Shown: positions 41,642 to 55,895, counted from the stretch's first letter. The stretch is DNA of 64,000 bases from Plasmopara viticola (GCA_001695595.3 MBPM02000136.1:1-64000); one strand, 5' to 3'. Numbers and translations: made by a program. The notes: generated from the sequence alone by a model not told the origin.

Positions 41642-43740
41642 AGAGACATAACTTAGCGCACATTCGCTCTTGTAAAGTGCTTAGATAATGTATGGTCATG
41701 GATACGTCCTATCTATCATTCTAGACGTACGCAGATGCGATGAAGCCGCAACTAAGCGTTTTTTTGCTCTTTAAAAGTGCTAAGAAATTTGACGGCCATA
41801 GAAACATCCTTTCTATCATTCTAGACGTGTACAGACGCAATAGATACATAACTTAGCGCATATTCGTTTTTGTAAAGCGCAAAGATGATGTATGGTCATG
41901 GATACGTCCTATCTATCATTCTAGACGTAGGCAGATGCGATAAAGCCGCAACAAAGCGCTTATTCGCTCTTCAAAGTGCTGAGATCATATACGGCCATAG
42001 ACACGTCCTTTTTATCATTCTAAACGTGTGCAGACGCAATAAAGTAACAACTAACCGTATAATCGCTCAGGAGAGGTGCTGAGGTGACGATCGGCCATAG
42101 TTACGTCCTTTCTATTATTCTAGACATGTGCAGACGCAGTAGAGCCATAACTTAGCGCACATTCGCTCTTGTAAAGTGCTTAGATGATGTATGGTCATGG
42201 ATACGTCCTAACTCTCATTATAGACGTAAGCGGATGCGAAAGTGCCGCAACTAAGTGTTTATAAGCTCTTTAGACGTGCTGAGATCGTGTACGGCAATAG
42301 TTACATCCTTTCTATCGTTCTTGACGGGTGCAGACGTAAAATCGCTCATGTGAAGTGCTGAGGTGATGATCGGCCATAGTTACGTCCTTTCTATTATCCT
42401 AGACGTATACAGACGCAATAGAGACATAATTTAGCGCACATTCGCTCTTGTAAAGTGCTTAGACGATGCATGGTCATGGATACGTTCTATTCATCTATCT
42501 AGACGTACGCAGATGCGATAGAGTCGCAATAATGTGTTTATAAGATCTCTAAAAGTGCTGAGATCATGTACGGCCATAGATACGTCCTTTCTATCATTCC
42601 AGACGTGTGCAGACGCAATTAAGAAACAACTAAACGTATAATCGCTCATGTGAAGTGCTGAGGTGATGATCGGCCATAGTTACGTTCTTTCTATAATTCT
42701 AGACATGCACAGACGCAATAGAGCCATAACTTAGCGCACATTCGCTCTTGTAAAGTGCTTAAATGATGTATGGTCATGGGTTCGTCCCATCTATCATTAT
42801 AGACGTACGCAGATGCGATAGAGCCACAACTAAAAGTTTATTTGCTCTTTAAAAGTGCTGACATCATATACGGCCATAGAAACATCCTTTCTTTCATTCT
42901 AGATGTATACAGACGCAATTGAGACATAACTTAGCGCATATTGGCTCTGGTGAAGTGCTGAGATGATGTATGGTCATGAATACGTCCCATCTATCATTCT
43001 AGACGTACGCAGATGCGGTAGAGCCGCAACTAAGCGTTTATATGCTCTTTAAATGTACTGAGATCATGTACGGCCATAGATACGTCCTTTCTTTCATTCT
43101 AGACGTGTGCAGACGCAATTTAGAAACAACTAAACGTAGAATCGCTCATGTGAAGTACAGAGGTGAAGATCGGCCATTGATCCTTTCTATCATTCTAGAC
43201 GTGTACAGACGCGATAGATACATAACTTAGCGCATATTCGCTCTTGTAAAGCGCATAGATGATGTATGGTCATGGGTACGTCCTATCTATCATTCTAGAC
43301 GTAGGCAGATGCGATAGAGCCGCAACTATTGTTCGCTCTTTAAAAGTGCTGAGATCATATACGGCCATAGATACGTCCTTTCTATCATCGTAGACGTGTG
43401 CAGACGCAATAAAGAAACAACTATACGTATTATCGCTCATGTGAAGTGCTGAGGTGACGATCGGCCATAGTTACGTCCTTTCTATTATTCTAGAAATGTG
43501 CAGACGCAGTGGAGCCATAACTTAGCGCACATTCGCTCTTGTAAAGTGCTTTGATGATGTGTGGTCATGGATACGTCCTAACTCTTATTATAGACGTAAG
43601 CGGATGCGATAGAGCCGCAACTAAGTGTTTAGAAGCTCCTCAAACGTCTGAGATCATGTACGGCCATAGATACATCCTTTCTATCATTCTTGACGTGTGC
43701 AGACGCAATTAAACAACAACTAAACGTAAAATCGCTAATG
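41642..43740 (-). repeat. Remaining inverted array right of the duplication
   Basis: About 21 monomers in minus orientation, with diverged trimers. One B monomer has lost about 30 bp (near 42331, CAGACGTAAAATCGC). Trimers resembling each other at ~1400 bp (about 42080-42330 and 43460-43730) suggest a partial larger repeat. The array ends at the second orientation switch. Confidence 0.8.
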
Positions 43741-43741
43741 T
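43740..43741. other. Orientation switch 2 (inverted to forward)
   Basis: A minus-strand B monomer reads up to ATCGCTAATG and the next bases, TCAGCACTTCTTAAGAGCG, are a forward C monomer. There is no spacer, and only the T at 43741 fits both sides. TCAGCACTT and its complement AAGTGCTGA occur once in nearly every monomer on opposite strands, so short shared sequence is available here for an inversion. An assembly join is the alternative. Confidence 0.9.
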
Positions 43742-44090
43742 CAGCACTTCTTAAGAGCGAACAATAGCTTAGTTGCGGTATTATCGCATCTGCCTACGTC
43801 TAGAATGATAGATGGGACGTAATCATGACCATACATCATCTCAGCGCTTCACCTGAGCGAAAGTGCGCTAAATTATGTCTCCATTGCGTCTGTTAACGTC
43901 TGAAACGATAGAAAGGCCGTTTCTAAGGCCGATCATCACCTCTGTACTTCACAAAAGCGATTATACGTCTAGATGTTTGTTAATTGCATCTGCACACGTC
44001 GAGAATGATAGAAAGAAGGTATCTATGGCCGTATATGATCTCAGCACTTTTAAAGAGCGAACAAACGCATAGTTGCGTCTCTATCGCATC
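43741..44090 (+). repeat. Short tract of the 2-17 kb sequence type
   Basis: The first ~350 bp after the switch carry variants otherwise typical of block 1 at 2-17 kb: CATCTGCCTACG, GCTAAATTATG, CACCTCTGTACTTCAC and TTAATTGCATCTGCACACG followed by TCGAG. Beyond about 44090 the sequence changes to CATCTGCGTACG and GCTAAGTTATG. Confidence 0.75.
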
Positions 44091-45265
44091 TGCGTACGTC
44101 TAGAATGATAGATAGGACGTATCCATGACCATACATCATCTTTGCGCTTTCCAAAAACGAATATGCGCTAAGTTATGTATCTATTGCGTCTGCACACGTC
44201 TAGAATGATAGAAAGGATGTTTCTATGGCCGATCGTACCCTCAGCACTACACATGAGCGATCATACGCTTAGTTGTCTCTAAATTGCGTCTGCGCACGTC
44301 TAGAATGGTAGAAAGGACGAATCTTTGGCCGTACATGTCTCAGCACTTTTAAAGAGCGAATGAAGGCTTAGTTGCGGCTCTTTCGCATCTGCCTACGTCT
44401 AGAATGATAGATGGGACGTACCCATGACCATACATCATCTAAGCACTTTACAAGAGCGAATATGCGCTAAGTTATGGCTCTATTGCGTCTGTACATGTCT
44501 AGAATAATAGAAAGAACGTAACTATGGCCGATCATCACCTCAGCACTTCACATGAGCGATTATACGTTTAGTTGTTTCTTAATTGGGTCTGCACACGTCT
44601 AGAATGATTGAAAGGACGTATCTATGGCCGTATATGATCTCAGTTCTTTTAAATAGTGAAAAGGCGCTTAGTTGCGGCTCTGTCGCATCTGCGTACGTCT
44701 AGAATGATAGATGGGCGTATCCATGACCATACATCATCTCAGCGCTTTACCAGAGCAAATATGCGCTAAGTTATGTATCTATTGCGTCTGCACACGTCTA
44801 GAATGATAGAAAGGATGTTTCTATGGCCGATCGTACCCTCAGCACTACACATGAGCGATCATACGCTTAGTTGTCTCTTAATTGCGTCTGCGCACGTCTA
44901 GAAGGATAGAAATGACGTATCTATGGCCGTAAATGATCTCAGCACTTTAAAGATCGAATAAACGCTTAGTTGCGGCTCTATCGCATCTGCGTACGTCTAG
45001 AGTGATAGATGGGACGTATTCATGACCATACATCATCTCAGGGCTTCGCCAGAGCGAATATGCGCTAAGTTATGTATCTTTCGCGTTTGTACATGTCTAG
45101 AATAATAGAAGGGACGTAAATATGGCCGATCATCACCTCAGCACTTCACATGAGCGATTATACGCTTAGTTTTTCTTTATTGCGTCTGGACACGTCTAGA
45201 ATGATAGAAAGGACGTATCTATGGCCGTACATTTTCTCAGCACTTTTAAAGAGCTTATAAACGCT
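44091..45265 (+). repeat. Plain trimers with a ~600-bp echo
   Basis: Four trimers. GGATGTTTCTATGGCCGATC followed by GTACCCTCAGCACTACAC occurs at about 44215 and 44814, indicating a 600-bp duplication. Otherwise nothing but A-B-C monomers. Confidence 0.75.
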
Positions 45266-45711
45266 TAGTTGCGGCTCTACCGCATCTGCGTACGTCTAGA
45301 ATGATAATTAAGACGTATCCATGTCCATATATCATCTCAGTGGTTCGCCATAGCGTATATGAGTTAAGTTATGTCTCTATTGCGTCTGTACATGTCAGGA
45401 ATGATAGAAAGGACGTTTCTATGGCCGATCATCACCTCAGCACTTCACATGAGCGATTATACGCTTAGTTGTTTCTTATTTGCGTCTGCACACGTCTAGA
45501 ATGATAGAAAGGACGTATCTATGGCCGTACATTTTTTCAGCACTTTAAAAGAGCAAACAATAGCTTCGTTGCGGCTCTATCGCATCTGCGTACGTCTAGA
45601 ATGCTAGACGGGACATATCGATGACCATACATCATCTCAGCGCTTTACCAAAGCGAATGTGCGTTAAGTCGTGGTGTAATGCGTCTGTACACGTCGAGAA
45701 TGATAGTAAGG

Positions 45712-45765
45712 ATGTAACTATGGCCGATGATACCCTTAACTATTGCCGATCATACCCTCAGCACT
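45712..45765 (+). repeat. B monomer with 22-bp internal tandem duplication
   Basis: CTATGGCCGATGATACCCTTAA is followed by a second, slightly different pass, CTATTGCCGATCATACCCTC. The duplicated B is the clearest tag of the 1.8-1.9-kb unit and recurs at 47602, 51271, 53087 and 56801. All five share the same base differences between the two halves, so they are copies of one original event. Confidence 0.85.
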
Positions 45766-46728
45766 TCATATGAGCAATTATACGCTTCGTTCTTTCTTAA
45801 TTTCGTCTGCACAAGTCTAGAATCATAGAAAGGACGATTCTATGGCCGTATATGATATCAGCACTTTTAAAGAGCGAATAAACGCTTAGTTGCGGCTCTA
45901 TCGCATCTGCGTACGTCTAGAATGATAGATGGGACGTATCCATGACCATACATCATTTATGCGCTTTTCAAGAGCGAATATGCGCTAAGTTATGTATCTA
46001 TTGCGTCTGTATACGTTTCGTATGATAGAAAGGACGTTACTATGGCCGATCATCACCTCAGCACTTTACATGAGCGATTATACGTTTAGTTTTTTCTTAA
46101 TTGTGTCTGCACACGTCTAGAATGATAGGAATGACGTATCTATGGCCTTACATGATCTCAGCACTTTTAATGAGCGAATAAACGCTTAGTTTGCGGCTCT
46201 ATCGCATCTGCGTACGTCCAATATGATAGATAGGACGTATCCATGACCATACATCATCTCAGCGCTTCACCAAAGCGAATATGCGCTAAGTTATGTATCT
46301 ATTGCGTCTGTATACTTTTCGAATGAAAGAAAGGACGTTATTATGGCCGATCATCACCTCAGCACTTCACATGAGCGATTATACGTTTAGTTTTTTCTTA
46401 ATTGTGTCTGCACACGTCTAGAATGATAGAAAGGACGTATCTATGGCCTTACATGATCTCAGCACTTTTAATGAGCGAATAAACGCTTAGTTTGCGGCTC
46501 TATCGCATCTGCGTACGTCCAATATGATAGATAGGACGTATCCATGACCATACATCATCTCAGCGCTTCACCAAAGCGAATATGCGCTAAGTTATGTATC
46601 TATTGCGTCTGTATACTTTTCGAATGATAGAAAGGACGTTATTATGGCCGATCATCACCTCAGCACTTCACATGAGCGATAATACGTTTAGTTGTTTCCT
46701 AATTGCATCTGCACACGTCGAGAATGAT

Positions 46729-46760
46729 AGAAAAGACTACGTTTAGTTGTTTCTTAATTG
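46729..46760 (+). repeat. Shortened B-B junction with ~45-bp loss
   Basis: GATAGAAAAGAC is joined directly to TACGTTTAGTTG: the end of one B monomer (position 94) meets position 40 of the next B. The same junction is at about 48599-48630 in the neighbouring 1.87-kb copy. Confidence 0.8.
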
Positions 46761-49700
46761 CGTCTGCACACGTCGAGAATGATAGAAGAAAGTATCTATG
46801 GCCGTATATGATCTCAGCACTTTAAAGAGCGAACAATAGCTTCGTTGCGACTCTATCGCATCTGCGTACGTCTAGAATGATAGATGGGACGGATCCATGA
46901 CCATACATCATCTCAGCGCTTCACCAAAGCGAATATGCGCTAAGTTATGGCTCTATTGCGTCTGTACATGTCTAGAATAATAGAAAGGACGTAACTATGG
47001 CCGATCATCACCTCAGCACTTCACATGAGCGATAATACGTTTAGTTGTTTCCTAATTGCATCTGCACACGTCGAGAATGATAGAAAAGACGTATCTATGG
47101 CCGTATATGATCTCAGTACTTTTAAAGAGCTTATAAACGCTTAGTTGCGGCTCTACCGCATCTGCGTACGTCTAGAATGATAATTAAGACGTATCCATGT
47201 CCATATATCATCTCAGTGCTTCGCCATAGCGTATATGAGTTAAGTTATGGCTCTATTGCGTCTGTACATGTCAGGAATGATAGAAAGGACGTTTCTATAG
47301 CCGATCATCACCTCAGCACTTCACATGAGCGATTATACGCTTAGTTGTTTCTTATTTGCGTCTGCACACGTCTAGAATGATAGAAAGGACGTATCTATGG
47401 CCGTACATTTTTTCAGCACTTTAAAAGAGCAAACAATAGCTTCGTTGCGGCTCTATCGCATCTGCGTACGTCTAGAATGCTAGACGGGACATATCGATGA
47501 CCATACATCATCTCAGCGCTTTACCAAAGCGAATGTGCGTTAAGTCGTGGTGTAATGCGTCTGTACACGTCGAGAATGATAGTAAGGATGTAACTATGGC
47601 CGATGATACCCTTAACTATTGCCGATCATACCCTCAGCACTTCATATGAGCAATTATACGCTTCGTTCTTTCTTAATTTCGTCTGCACAAGTCTAGAATC
47701 ATAGAAAGGACGATTCTATGGCCGTATATGATATCAGCACTTTTAAAGAGCGAATAAACGCTTAGTTGCGGCTCTATCGCATCTGCGTACGTCTAGAATG
47801 ATAGATGGGACGTATCCATGACCATACATCATTTATGCGCTTTTCAAGAGCGAATATGCGCTAAGTTATGTATCTATTGCGTCTGTATACGTTTCGTATG
47901 ATAGAAAGGACGTTTATATGGCCGATCATCACCTCAGCACTTTACATGAGCGATTATACGTTTAGTTTTTCTTAATTGTGTCTGCACACGTCTAGAATGA
48001 TAGAATGACGTATCTATGGCCTTACATGATCTCAGCACTTTTAATGAGCGAATAAACGCTTAGTTTGCGGCTCTATCGCATCTGCGTACGTCCAATATGA
48101 TAGATAGGACGTATCCATGACCATACATCATCTCAGCGCTTCACCAAAGCGAATATGCGCTAAGTTATGTATCTATTGCGTCTGTATACTTTTCGAATGA
48201 AAGAAAGGACGTTATTATGGCCGATCATCACCTCAGCACTTCACATGAGCGATTATACGTTTAGTTTTTTCTTAATTGTGTCTGCACACGTCTAGAATGA
48301 TAGAAAGGACGTATCTATGGCCTTACATGATCTCAGCACTTTTAATGAGCGAATAAACGCTTAGTTGCGGCTCTATCGCATCTGCGTACGTCAATATGAT
48401 AGATAGGACGTATCCATGACCATACATCATCTCAGCGCTTCACCAAAGCGAATATGCGCTAAGTTATGTATCTATTGCGTCTGTATACTTTTCGAATGAT
48501 AGAAAGGACGTTTTATGGCCGATCATCACCTCAGCACTTCACATGAGCGATAATACGTTTAGTTGTTTCCTAATTGCATCTGCACACGTCGAGAATGATA
48601 GAAAAGACTACGTTTAGTTGTTTCTTAATTGCGTCTGCACACGTCGAGAATGATAGAAAGAACGTATCTATGGCCGTATATGATCTCAGCACTTTAAAGA
48701 GCGAACAATAGCTTCGTTGCGACTCTATCGCATCTGCGTACGTCTAGAATGATAGATGGGACGGATCCATGACCATACATCATCTCAGCGCTTCACCAAA
48801 GCGAATATGCGCTAAGTTATGGCTCTATTGCGTCTGTACATGTCTAGAATAATAGAAAGGACGTAACTATGGCCGATCATCACCTCAGCACTTCACATGA
48901 GCGATAATACGTTTAGTTGTTTCCTAATTGCATCTGCACACGTCGAGAATGATAGAAAAGACGTATCTATGGCCGTATATGATCTCAGTACTTTTAAAGA
49001 GCTTAATAAACGCTTAGTTGCGGCTCTACCGCATCTGCGTACGTCTAGAATGATAATTAAGACGTATCCATGTCCATATATCATCTCAGTGCTTCGCCAT
49101 AGCGTATATGAGTTAAGTTATGGCTCTATTGCGTCTGTACATGTCAGGAATGATAGAAAGGACGTTTCTATAGCCGATCATCACCTCAGCACTTCACATG
49201 AGCGATTATACGCTTAGTTGTTTCTTATTTGCGTCTGCACACGTCTAGAATGATAGAAAGGACGTATCTATGGCCTTACATGATCTCAGCACTTTTAAAT
49301 GAGCGAATAAACGCTTAGTTTGCGGCTCGATCGCATCTGCGTACGTCCATATGATAGATAGGACGTATCCATGACCATACATCATCTCAGCGCTTCACCA
49401 AAGCGAATATGCGCTAAGTTATGTATCTATTGCGTCTGTATACTTTTCGAATGATAGAAAGGACGTTATTATGGCCGATCATCACCTCAGCACTTCACAT
49501 GAGCGATAATACGTTTAGTTGTTTCTTAATTGCATCTGCACACGACTAGAATAATAGAAAGGACGTATCTATGGCCGTATATGATCTCAGCACTTTAAAG
49601 AGCGAACAATAGCTTAGTTGCGGCTCTGTCGCATCTGCGTACGTCTAGAATGATAGATGGGACGTAATCATGACCATACATCATCTCAGCGCTTCACCAG

Positions 49701-52700
49701 AGCGAATATGCGCTAAGTTATGTCTTATTGCGTCTGTATAAGTCTCGAATGATAGAAAGAACGTTTCTATGGCCGATCATCACCTCAGCACTTCACATGA
49801 GCGATTATACGTTTAGTTGTTTCCTAATTGCGTCTGCACACGTCTAGAATGATAGAAGAACGTATCTATGGCCGTACATGATCTCAGCACTTAAAAAAGC
49901 GTACAATAGCTTTGTTGCGGCTTTATCGCATCTGCGTACGTCTAGAGTGATAGATGGGACGTATTCATGACCATACATCATCTCAGCGCTTCACCAAAGC
50001 GAATATGCGCCAACTTATGGCTCTATTGCGTCTGTACATGTCTAGAATAATAGAAGGGACGTAACTATGGCCGATCATCACCTCAGCACTTCACATGAGC
50101 GATTATACGCTTAGTTTTTTCTTTATTGCGTCTGCACACGTCTAGAATGATAGAAAGGACGTATCTATGGCCGTACATTTTCTCAGCACTTTTAGAGAGC
50201 GAATAAACGCTTAGTTGCGGCTCTCTCGCATCTGCGTACGTCTAGAATGATAGTTAGGACGTATCCATGACCATACATCATCTAAGCACTTTACTAGACC
50301 GAATATGCGCTAAGTTATGGCTCTATTGCGTCTGTACACGTCTAGAATGATAGAAAGGACGTTTCTATGGCCGACCATCACCTCGGATCTTCACATGAGC
50401 GATTATACGTTTAGTTATTTCTTAATTGCGTCTGCACACGTCTAGAAGGATAGAAATGACGTATCTCTGGCCGTAAATGATCTCAGCACTTTAAAGATCG
50501 AATAAACGCTTAGTTGCGGCTCTATCGCATCTGCGTACGTCCAATATGATAGATAGGACGTATCCATGACCATACATCATCTCAGCGCTTCACCAAAGCG
50601 AATATGCGCTAAGTTATGTATCTATTGCGTCTGTACATGTCTAGAATGATAGAAGGGACGTAACTATGGCCGATCATCACCTCAGCACTTCACATGAGCG
50701 ATAATACGTTTAGTTGTTTCCTAATTGCATCTGCACACGTCGAGAATGATAGAAAAGACGTATCTATGGCCGTATATGATTTCAGTACTTTTAAAGAGCT
50801 TATAAACGCTTAGTTGCGGCTCTACCGCATCTGCGTACGTCTAGAATGATAATTAAGACGTATCCATGTCCATATATCATCTCAATGCTTCGCCATAGCG
50901 TATATGAGTTAAGTTATGGCTCTATTGCGTCTGTACATGTCAGGAATGATAGAAAGGACGTTTCTATAGCCGATCATCACCTCAGCACTTCACATGAGCG
51001 ATTATACGCTTAGTCGTTTCTTATTTGCGTCTGCACACGTCTAGAATGATAGAAAGGACGTATCTATGGCCGTACATTTTTTCAGCACTTTAAAAGAGCA
51101 AACAATAGCTTCGTTGCGGCTCTATCGCATCTGCGTACGTCTAGAATGCTAGACGGGACATATCGATGACCATACATCATCTCAGCGCTTTACCAAAGCG
51201 AATGTGCGTTAAGTCGTGGTGTAATGCGTCTGTACACGTCGAGAATGATAGTAAGGATGTAACTATGGCCGATGATACCCTTAACTATTGCCGATCATAC
51301 CCTCAGCACTTCATATGAGAAATTATACGCTTCGTTCTTTCTTAATTTCGTCTGCACAAGTCTAGAATGATAGAAAGGACGATTCTATGGCCGTATATGA
51401 TATCAGCACTTTTAAAGAGCGAATAAACGCTTAGTTGCGGCTCTATCGCATCTGCGTACGTCTAGAATGATAGATGGGACGTATCCATGACCATACATCA
51501 TTTATGCGCTTTTCAAGAGCGAATATGCGCTAAGTTATGTATCTATTGCGTCTGTATACGTTTCGTATGATAGAAAGGACGTTACTATGGCCGATCATCA
51601 CCTCAGCACTTTACATGAGCGATTATACGTTTAGTTTTTTCTTAATTGTGTCTGCACACGTCTAGAATGATAGAAAGGACGTATCTATGGCCTTACATGA
51701 TCTCAGCACTTTTAATGAGCGAATAAACGCTTAGTTTGCGGCTCTATCGCATCTGCGTACGTCCAATATGATAGATAGGACGTATCCATGACCATACATC
51801 ATCTCAGCGCTTCACCAAAGCGAATATGCGCTAAGTTATGTATCTATTGCGTCTGTATACTTTTCGAATGATAGAAAGGACGTTATTATGGCCGATCATC
51901 ACCTCAGCACTTCACATGAGCGATAATACGTTTAGTTGTTTCTTAATTGCATCTGCACACGACTAGAATAATAGAAAGGACGTATCTATGGCCGTAATGA
52001 TCTCAGCACTTTAAAGAGCGAACAATAGCTTAGTTGCGGCTCTGTCGCATCTGCGTACGTCTAGAATGATAGATGGGACGTATTCATGACCATACATCAT
52101 CTCAGCGCTTCACCAGAGCGAATATGCGCTAAGTTATGTCTCAATTGCGTCTGTATAAGTCTCGAATGATAGAAAGAACGTTTCTATGGCCGATCATCAC
52201 CTCAGCACTTCACATGAGCGATTATACGTTTAGTTGTTTCCTAATTGCGTCTGCACACGTCTAGAATGATAGAAGAACGTATCTATGGCCGTACATGATC
52301 TCAGCACTTAAAAAAGCGTACAATAGCTTTGTTGCGGCTTTATCGCATCTGCGTACGTCTAGAGTGATAGATGGGACGTATTCATGACCATACATCATCT
52401 CAGCGCTTCACCAAAGCGAATATGCGCCAAGTTATGGCTCATTGCGTCTGTACATGTCTAGAATAATAGAAGGGACGTAACTATAGCCGATCATCACCTC
52501 AGCACTTCACATGAGCGATTATACGCTTAGTTCTTTCTTTATTGCGTCTGCACACGTCTAGAATGATAGAAAGGACGTATCTATGGCCGTACATTTTCTC
52601 AGCACTTTTAGAGAGCGAATAAACGCTTAGTTGCGGCTCTCTCGCATCTGCGTACGTCTAGAATGATAGTTAGGACGTATCCATGTCCATATATCATCTC

Positions 52701-55195
52701 AGTGGTTCGCCATAGCGTATATGAGTTAAGTTATGTCTCTATTGCGTCTGTACATGTCAGGAATGATAGAAAGGACGTTTTATGGCCGATCATCACCTCA
52801 GCACTTCACATGAGCGATTATACGCTTAGTTGTTTCTTATTTGCGTCTGCACACGTCTAGAATGATAGAAAGGACGTATCTATGGCCGTACATTTTTTCA
52901 GCACTTTAAAAGAGCAAACAATAGCTTCGTTGCGGCTCTATCGCATCTGCGTACGTCTAGAATGCTAGACGGGACATATCGATGACCATACATCATCTCT
53001 GCGCTTTACCAAAGCGAATGTGCGTTAAGTCGTGGTGTAATGCGTCTGTACACGTCGAGAATGATAGTAAGGATGTAACTATGGCCGATGATACCCTTAA
53101 CTATTGCCGATCATACCCTCAGCACTTCATATGAGCAATTATACGCTTCGTTCTCTCTAAATTTCGTCTGCACAAGTCTAGAATGATAGAAAGGACGATT
53201 CTATGGCCGTATATGATATCAGCACTTTTAAAGAGCGAATAAACGCTTAGTTGCGGCTCTATCGCATCTGCGTACGTCTAGAATGATAGATGGGACGTAT
53301 CCATGACCATACATCATTTATGCGCTTTTCAAGAGCGAATATGCGCTAAGTTATGTATCTATTGCGTCTGTATACGTTCGTATGATAGAAAGGACGTTAC
53401 TATGGCTGATCATCACCTCAGCACTTTACATGAGCGATTATACGTTTAGTTTTTTCTTAATTGTGTCTGCACACGTCTAGAATGATAGAAAGGACGTATC
53501 TATGGCCTTACATGATCTCAGCACTTTTAATGAGCGAATAAACGCTTAGTTTGCGGCTCTATCGCATCTGCGTACGTCCAATATGATAGATAGGACGTAT
53601 CCATGACCATACATCATCTCAGCGCTTCACCAAAGCGAATATGCGCTAAGTTATGTATCTATTGCGTCTGTATACTTTTCGAATGATAGAAAGGACGTTA
53701 TTATGGCCGATCATCACCTCAGCACTTCACATGAGCGATAATACGTTTAGTTGTTTCTTAATTGCATCTGCACACGACTAGAATAATAGAAAGGACGTAT
53801 CTATGGCCGTATATGATCTCAGCACTTTAAAGAGCGAACAATAGCTTAGTTGCGGCTCTGTCGCATCTGCGTACGTCTAGAATGATAGATGGGACGTATT
53901 CATGACCATACATCATCTCAGCGCTTCACCAGAGCGAATATGCGCTAAGTTATGTCTCAATTGCGTCTGTATAAGTCTAGAATGATAGAAGAACGTTTCT
54001 ATGGCCGATCATCACCTCAGCACTTCACATGAGCGATTATACGTTTAGTTGTTCCTAATTGCGTGTGCACACGTCTAGAATGATAGAAGAACGTATCTAT
54101 GGCCGTACATGATCTCAGGACTTAAAAAGCGTACAATAGCTTTGTTGCGGCTTTATCGCATCTGCGTACGTCTAGAGTGATAGATGGGACGTATTCATGA
54201 CCATACATCATCTCAGCGCTTCACCAAAGCGAATATGCGCCAAGTTATGGCTCTATTGCGTCTGTACATGTCTAGAATAATAGAAGGGACGTAACTATAG
54301 CCGATCAACATCTCAGCACTTCACATGAGCGATTTTACGCTTAGTTTTTTCTTTATTGCGTCTGCACACGTCTAGAATGATAGAAAGGACGTATCTATGG
54401 CCGTACATTTTCTCAGCACTTTTAGAGAGCGAATAAACGCTTAGTTGCGGCTCTCTCGCATCTGCGTACGTCTAGAATGATAGTTAGGACGTGTCCATGA
54501 CCATACATCATCTAAGCACTTTACAAGAGCGAATATGCGCTAAGTTATGGCTCTATTGCGTCTGTACACGTCTAAAATGATAGAAAGGACGTTTCTATGG
54601 CCGACCATCACCTCGGATCTTCACATGAGCGATTATACGTTTAGTTGTTTCTTAATTGCGTCTGCACACGTCTAGAAGGATAGAAATGACGTATCTATGG
54701 CCGTACATGATCTCAGCACTTTAAAGATCGAATAAACGCTTAGTTGCGGCTCTATCGCATCTGCGTACGTCTAGAGGGATAGATGGGACGTATTCATGAC
54801 CATACATCATCTCAGGGCTTCGCCAGAGCGAATGTGCGCTAAGTTATGTCTCTTTTGCGTCTGTACATGTCTAGAATAATAGAAGGGACGTAAATATGGC
54901 CGATCATCACCTCAGCACTTCACATGAGCGATTATACGCTTAGTTTTTTCTTTATTGCGTCTGGACACGTCTAGAATGATAGAAAGGACGTATCTATGGC
55001 CGTACATTTTCTCAGCACTTTTAGAGAGCGAATAAACTCTTAGTTGCGGCTCTATCGCATCTGCGTACGTCTAAAATGATAGATGGGACGTATTCATGAC
55101 CATACATCATCTTAGCGCTTCACCAGAGCGAATATGAGTCAAGTTATGTCTCTATTGCGTCTGTACATGTCTAGAATGATAGAAAGGACGTTTCT

Positions 55196-55895
55196 ATGGC
55201 CGATAATCATCTCAGATCTTCACATGAGCGATTATACGCTTAGTTGTTTCTTAATTGCGTCTGTACACGTCTAGAATAATAGAAAGGACGTATCTATGGT
55301 CGAACATGTTCTCAGCTTTTTTAAAGAGCGAATAATCGCTTTGTCCCGGCTTTATCGCATCTGCGTACGTCTAGAATGATAGTTAGGACGTATCCATGAC
55401 CATCCATCATCTTAGCACTTTACACGAGCGAATGTGCGCTAAGTTATGTCTCTATTGCATCTGTATACGTCTCGAATGATAGAAAAAACGTATCTATGGC
55501 CGTATATGATCTCAGCACTTAAAAAAAGCAAACAATAGCTCGGTTGCGGCTCTATCGCATCTGCGTACGTCAAGAATGATAGATAGGACGTATCCATGAC
55601 CATACATTATCTCAGTGCTTCGTCAGAGCGAATGTGCGTTAAGTTATGTCTCAATTTCGTCTGTACACGTCTGGAATGATAGAAAGGACGTATCTGTGGC
55701 CGTATATGATCTCAGCACTTCAAAAAAGCAAACAATAGCTTTATTGCGGCTCTATCGCGTCTGCGTACGTCTAGAATGATAGTTGGGACGTATCCAAGAC
55801 TATACATCATATTAGCGCTTCCCCAGAGCGAATATGCGCTAAGTTATGGCTCTATTGCGTCTGTACATGTCTAGAAAATTAGAAAAGACGTTTCT
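55196..55895 (+). repeat. 700-bp unit of seven monomers, B-(C-A)x3, first copy
   Basis: B starts at 55196, then C, A, C, A, C, A, and the next B starts at 55896. The first C is distinctive (GGTCGAACATGTTCTCAG, then GTCCCGGCTTTATCGC). Two B monomers of the normal order are missing. The same seven-monomer order and variants recur at 58015, 58716 and 59716. Confidence 0.88.

Larger units (their letters stand above)
25057..43740 (-). repeat. Inverted satellite block 2
   Basis: Same 100-bp monomers read on the minus strand. The core appears as CTATCATTCTAGACG, B as GGTGATGATCGGCCAT and A as GATGATGTATGGTCAT. The order is the reverse complement of A-B-C in register. The block holds 18.7 kb and is dominated by two ~7.3-kb direct copies. 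No unique sequence was found in it. Confidence 0.96.

Noticed and set aside
25057..43740. A giant mobile element bounded by the two orientation switches
   Set aside because: No coding capacity, no terminal inverted repeats other than satellite, and no target-site duplication at 25056 and 43740.
46831..46850. CENP-B box candidate (CTTCGTTGCGACTC)
   Set aside because: It has TTCG but lacks the required A and the CGGG half at the right spacing. The similar TTCGTTGCGGCTC sites fail in the same way.
48897..49217. Longest reading frame, 106 codons forward, overlapping a 63-codon minus-strand frame at 48893-49084
   Set aside because: It runs through three satellite monomers, has no recognisable domain, and its peptides recur wherever the repeat lacks a stop. 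Neighbouring copies of the same repeat are frameshifted.
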